Source: Bacteroidota bacterium
GTDB taxonomy: Bacteria > Bacteroidota > Bacteroidia > Flavobacteriales_F > PHOS-HE28
Length of the DNA stretch: 64,000 bases
Reading direction: 5' to 3'
Assembly (NCBI GenBank): GCA_014584605.1
Contig: JACTMO010000062.1
Span: 62,001 to 126,000 of the forward strand
Of this stretch, positions 62,564-64,000 are shown one piece after another. Positions within the stretch are counted from its first letter, which is position 1. Every line of letters starts with the position of its first letter. The notes beneath the pieces were generated by a model. That model ran no database searches. It saw only the letters and a list, made by a program, of their open reading frames with translations, and was not told the DNA's origin. Position numbers and translations under genes: made by a program.

Positions 62564-64000
62564 ATGCACTTCGGTCCCTTCCGCATCCTGCGCCTCTGCG
62601 CAGTGGTGCTAACTCCCTTCTCCGTTCCCGCCCTCCCCCTTTCCGCCCAGCGCCCTCCCGCACAGCCCAACGCCGCCGAGATCCTGCACCGCATGCAGAA
62701 ACTCAACGTGCTGGGCAGCGTGCTCTACATCGTGGCGCATCCCGATGATGAGAACACCCGCCTGATCGCCTGGCTGGCCAACGGCAAGAAGGTCCGCACC
62801 GGCAACCTCAGCCTCACCCGCGGCGATGGCGGCCAGAACCTGATCGGCCCCGAGCTGGGCGACGCGCTCGGCATCATCCGCACGCAGGAACTTCTGGAGG
62901 CGCGGCGCATCGATGGCGGCGAGCAGTTCTTCACCCGCGCGGTGGACTTCGGCTACAGCAAGAGCGCGGCGGAGAGCTTCGAGAAATGGGGCGAGCAGGA
63001 AGTGCTGAGCGACGTGGTGCGCGTGATCCGCATGTTCCGACCGGACATCCTCATCACCCGCTTCGCCCCCGACCGCAGCGCGGGCCACGGCCACCACGAG
63101 GCCAGCGCCATCCTCGCCGAGAAGGCCTTCGACCTGGCCGGGGATCCAAAAGCCTTCCCGGAACACCTGCAAGAAGGGCTGGAGGTGTGGCAACCGCGCC
63201 GCCTTTTCTTCAACGGCAGCATCTGGTGGAAGAAGGACCTGGCCGAGCTCGCGAAGAACGATCCCGACTGGTTCACCGTGGACGTGGGCGGTTACGACCC
63301 GCTGCTGGGCCTGAGCTACACGGAGATAGCCGGGCGCAGCCGCAGCATGCACAAGAGCCAGGGCTTTGGAGCGGCGGAAACGCGCGGGGAACAACTGGAG
63401 TACCTCAAGCTGGTGAAAGGCGACCGGCCGAAGACGAAGGACATCTTCGAGGGGATCGATATGACTTGGGGCAGGGTGAAATCCGGAAAGAAGATTCAAG
63501 GCATGGTTGACGCACTTATCACAGCATATGACCCAAACTCACCATCAGCTATTACTGATGAGCTGGGACGATTAATGCAGTGCCTAATTGCCGATAATAG
63601 CGGCACGCTTCCAGTTTACGGCGACAAAGACGCTTGGGTCAAACACAAGGTGAAGCAAGTTGACCAATTGTGGTTCAACACTCTCGGTCTAGTGCCTGAG
63701 GCTTTGGCAACCCAGGCCATGTACTCTACCATCGATTCATTGAACCTTACGGTCAGCGTGCTGTCCAGAGCACCAGTCCGCCCAAGTGTGGATATCGCGC
63801 TCAGCTCCTATCATCGCTTCCTTGGCAGTTGGACAACCGACGCCAAATGGTCCGGCAGTTCTGATGGTCGAAGCAACGCTTCACTCTCTTGCCGAGCGAT
63901 CGCAGGCGAGAACTGCTTTTGGCTAGACCAGCCTCATTCCACCTTGTACGTCGTACCGCCAGCAGCCATCGGGGTGCCTGACCAGGGTGCATCGAGCGAG
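62564..64000 (+). CDS. PIG-L family deacetylase (partial, runs off window end)
   Basis: VLYIVAHPDDENTRLIAWLANGKKVRTGNLSLTRGDGGQNLIGPELGDALGIIRTQEL...APDRSAGHGHHEAS; frame open to 64000; not in the ORF track because no stop is present. Confidence 0.9.
   Translation, partial: MHFGPFRILRLCAVVLTPFSVPALPLSAQRPPAQPNAAEILHRMQKLNVLGSVLYIVAHPDDENTRLIAWLANGKKVRTGNLSLTRGDGGQNLIGPELGDALGIIRTQELLEARRIDGGEQFFTRAVDFGYSKSAAESFEKWGEQEVLSDVVRVIRMFRPDILITRFAPDRSAGHGHHEASAILAEKAFDLAGDPKAFPEHLQEGLEVWQPRRLFFNGSIWWKKDLAELAKNDPDWFTVDVGGYDPLLGLSYTEIAGRSRSMHKSQGFGAAETRGEQLEYLKLVKGDRPKTKDIFEGIDMTWGRVKSGKKIQGMVDALITAYDPNSPSAITDELGRLMQCLIADNSGTLPVYGDKDAWVKHKVKQVDQLWFNTLGLVPEALATQAMYSTIDSLNLTVSVLSRAPVRPSVDIALSSYHRFLGSWTTDAKWSGSSDGRSNASLSCRAIAGENCFWLDQPHSTLYVVPPAAIGVPDQGASSE

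Overview
The window is a GC-rich chromosomal segment, most likely Bacteroidota. Evidence for that: DUF4290 and DUF6089 proteins, the carA/eno/etfBA/DUF151 gene content, and recurrent TAnnTTTG-like -7 elements. Two blocks, about 1-23.1 kb and 34.2-64 kb, are ordinary housekeeping DNA: rplQ, carA, eno, a UvrD/PcrA helicase, murA, grpE, dnaJ, a GluQ-like synthetase, two tRNAs, mutS, folK, sppA, hppA, pdhB, etfBA, APC permeases, a nucleoside transporter, a CLC channel, thyA-folA, a LytS/LytTR pair and a PIG-L deacetylase running off the end. Between them, at about 23.1-34.2 kb, lies a mosaic accessory island. It holds: (i) two toxin-antitoxin cassettes with different payloads between conserved flanks, each flank made of tyrosine-recombinase 3'-end fragments; (ii) two copies of an 'XRE regulator - hairpin repeat - lipoprotein - orphan RHS C-terminus' layout; (iii) a ~1.1 kb hairpin-dense region with no supportable ORF; (iv) a module of two overlapping tyrosine recombinases, the second lacking part of the catalytic signature, plus a primase-type ATPase and a divergent XRE regulator. 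The cassette-like TA array and its link to the paired recombinases is the best candidate for an undescribed system. All calls come from reading the sequence and recalled family motifs; no database search was run.
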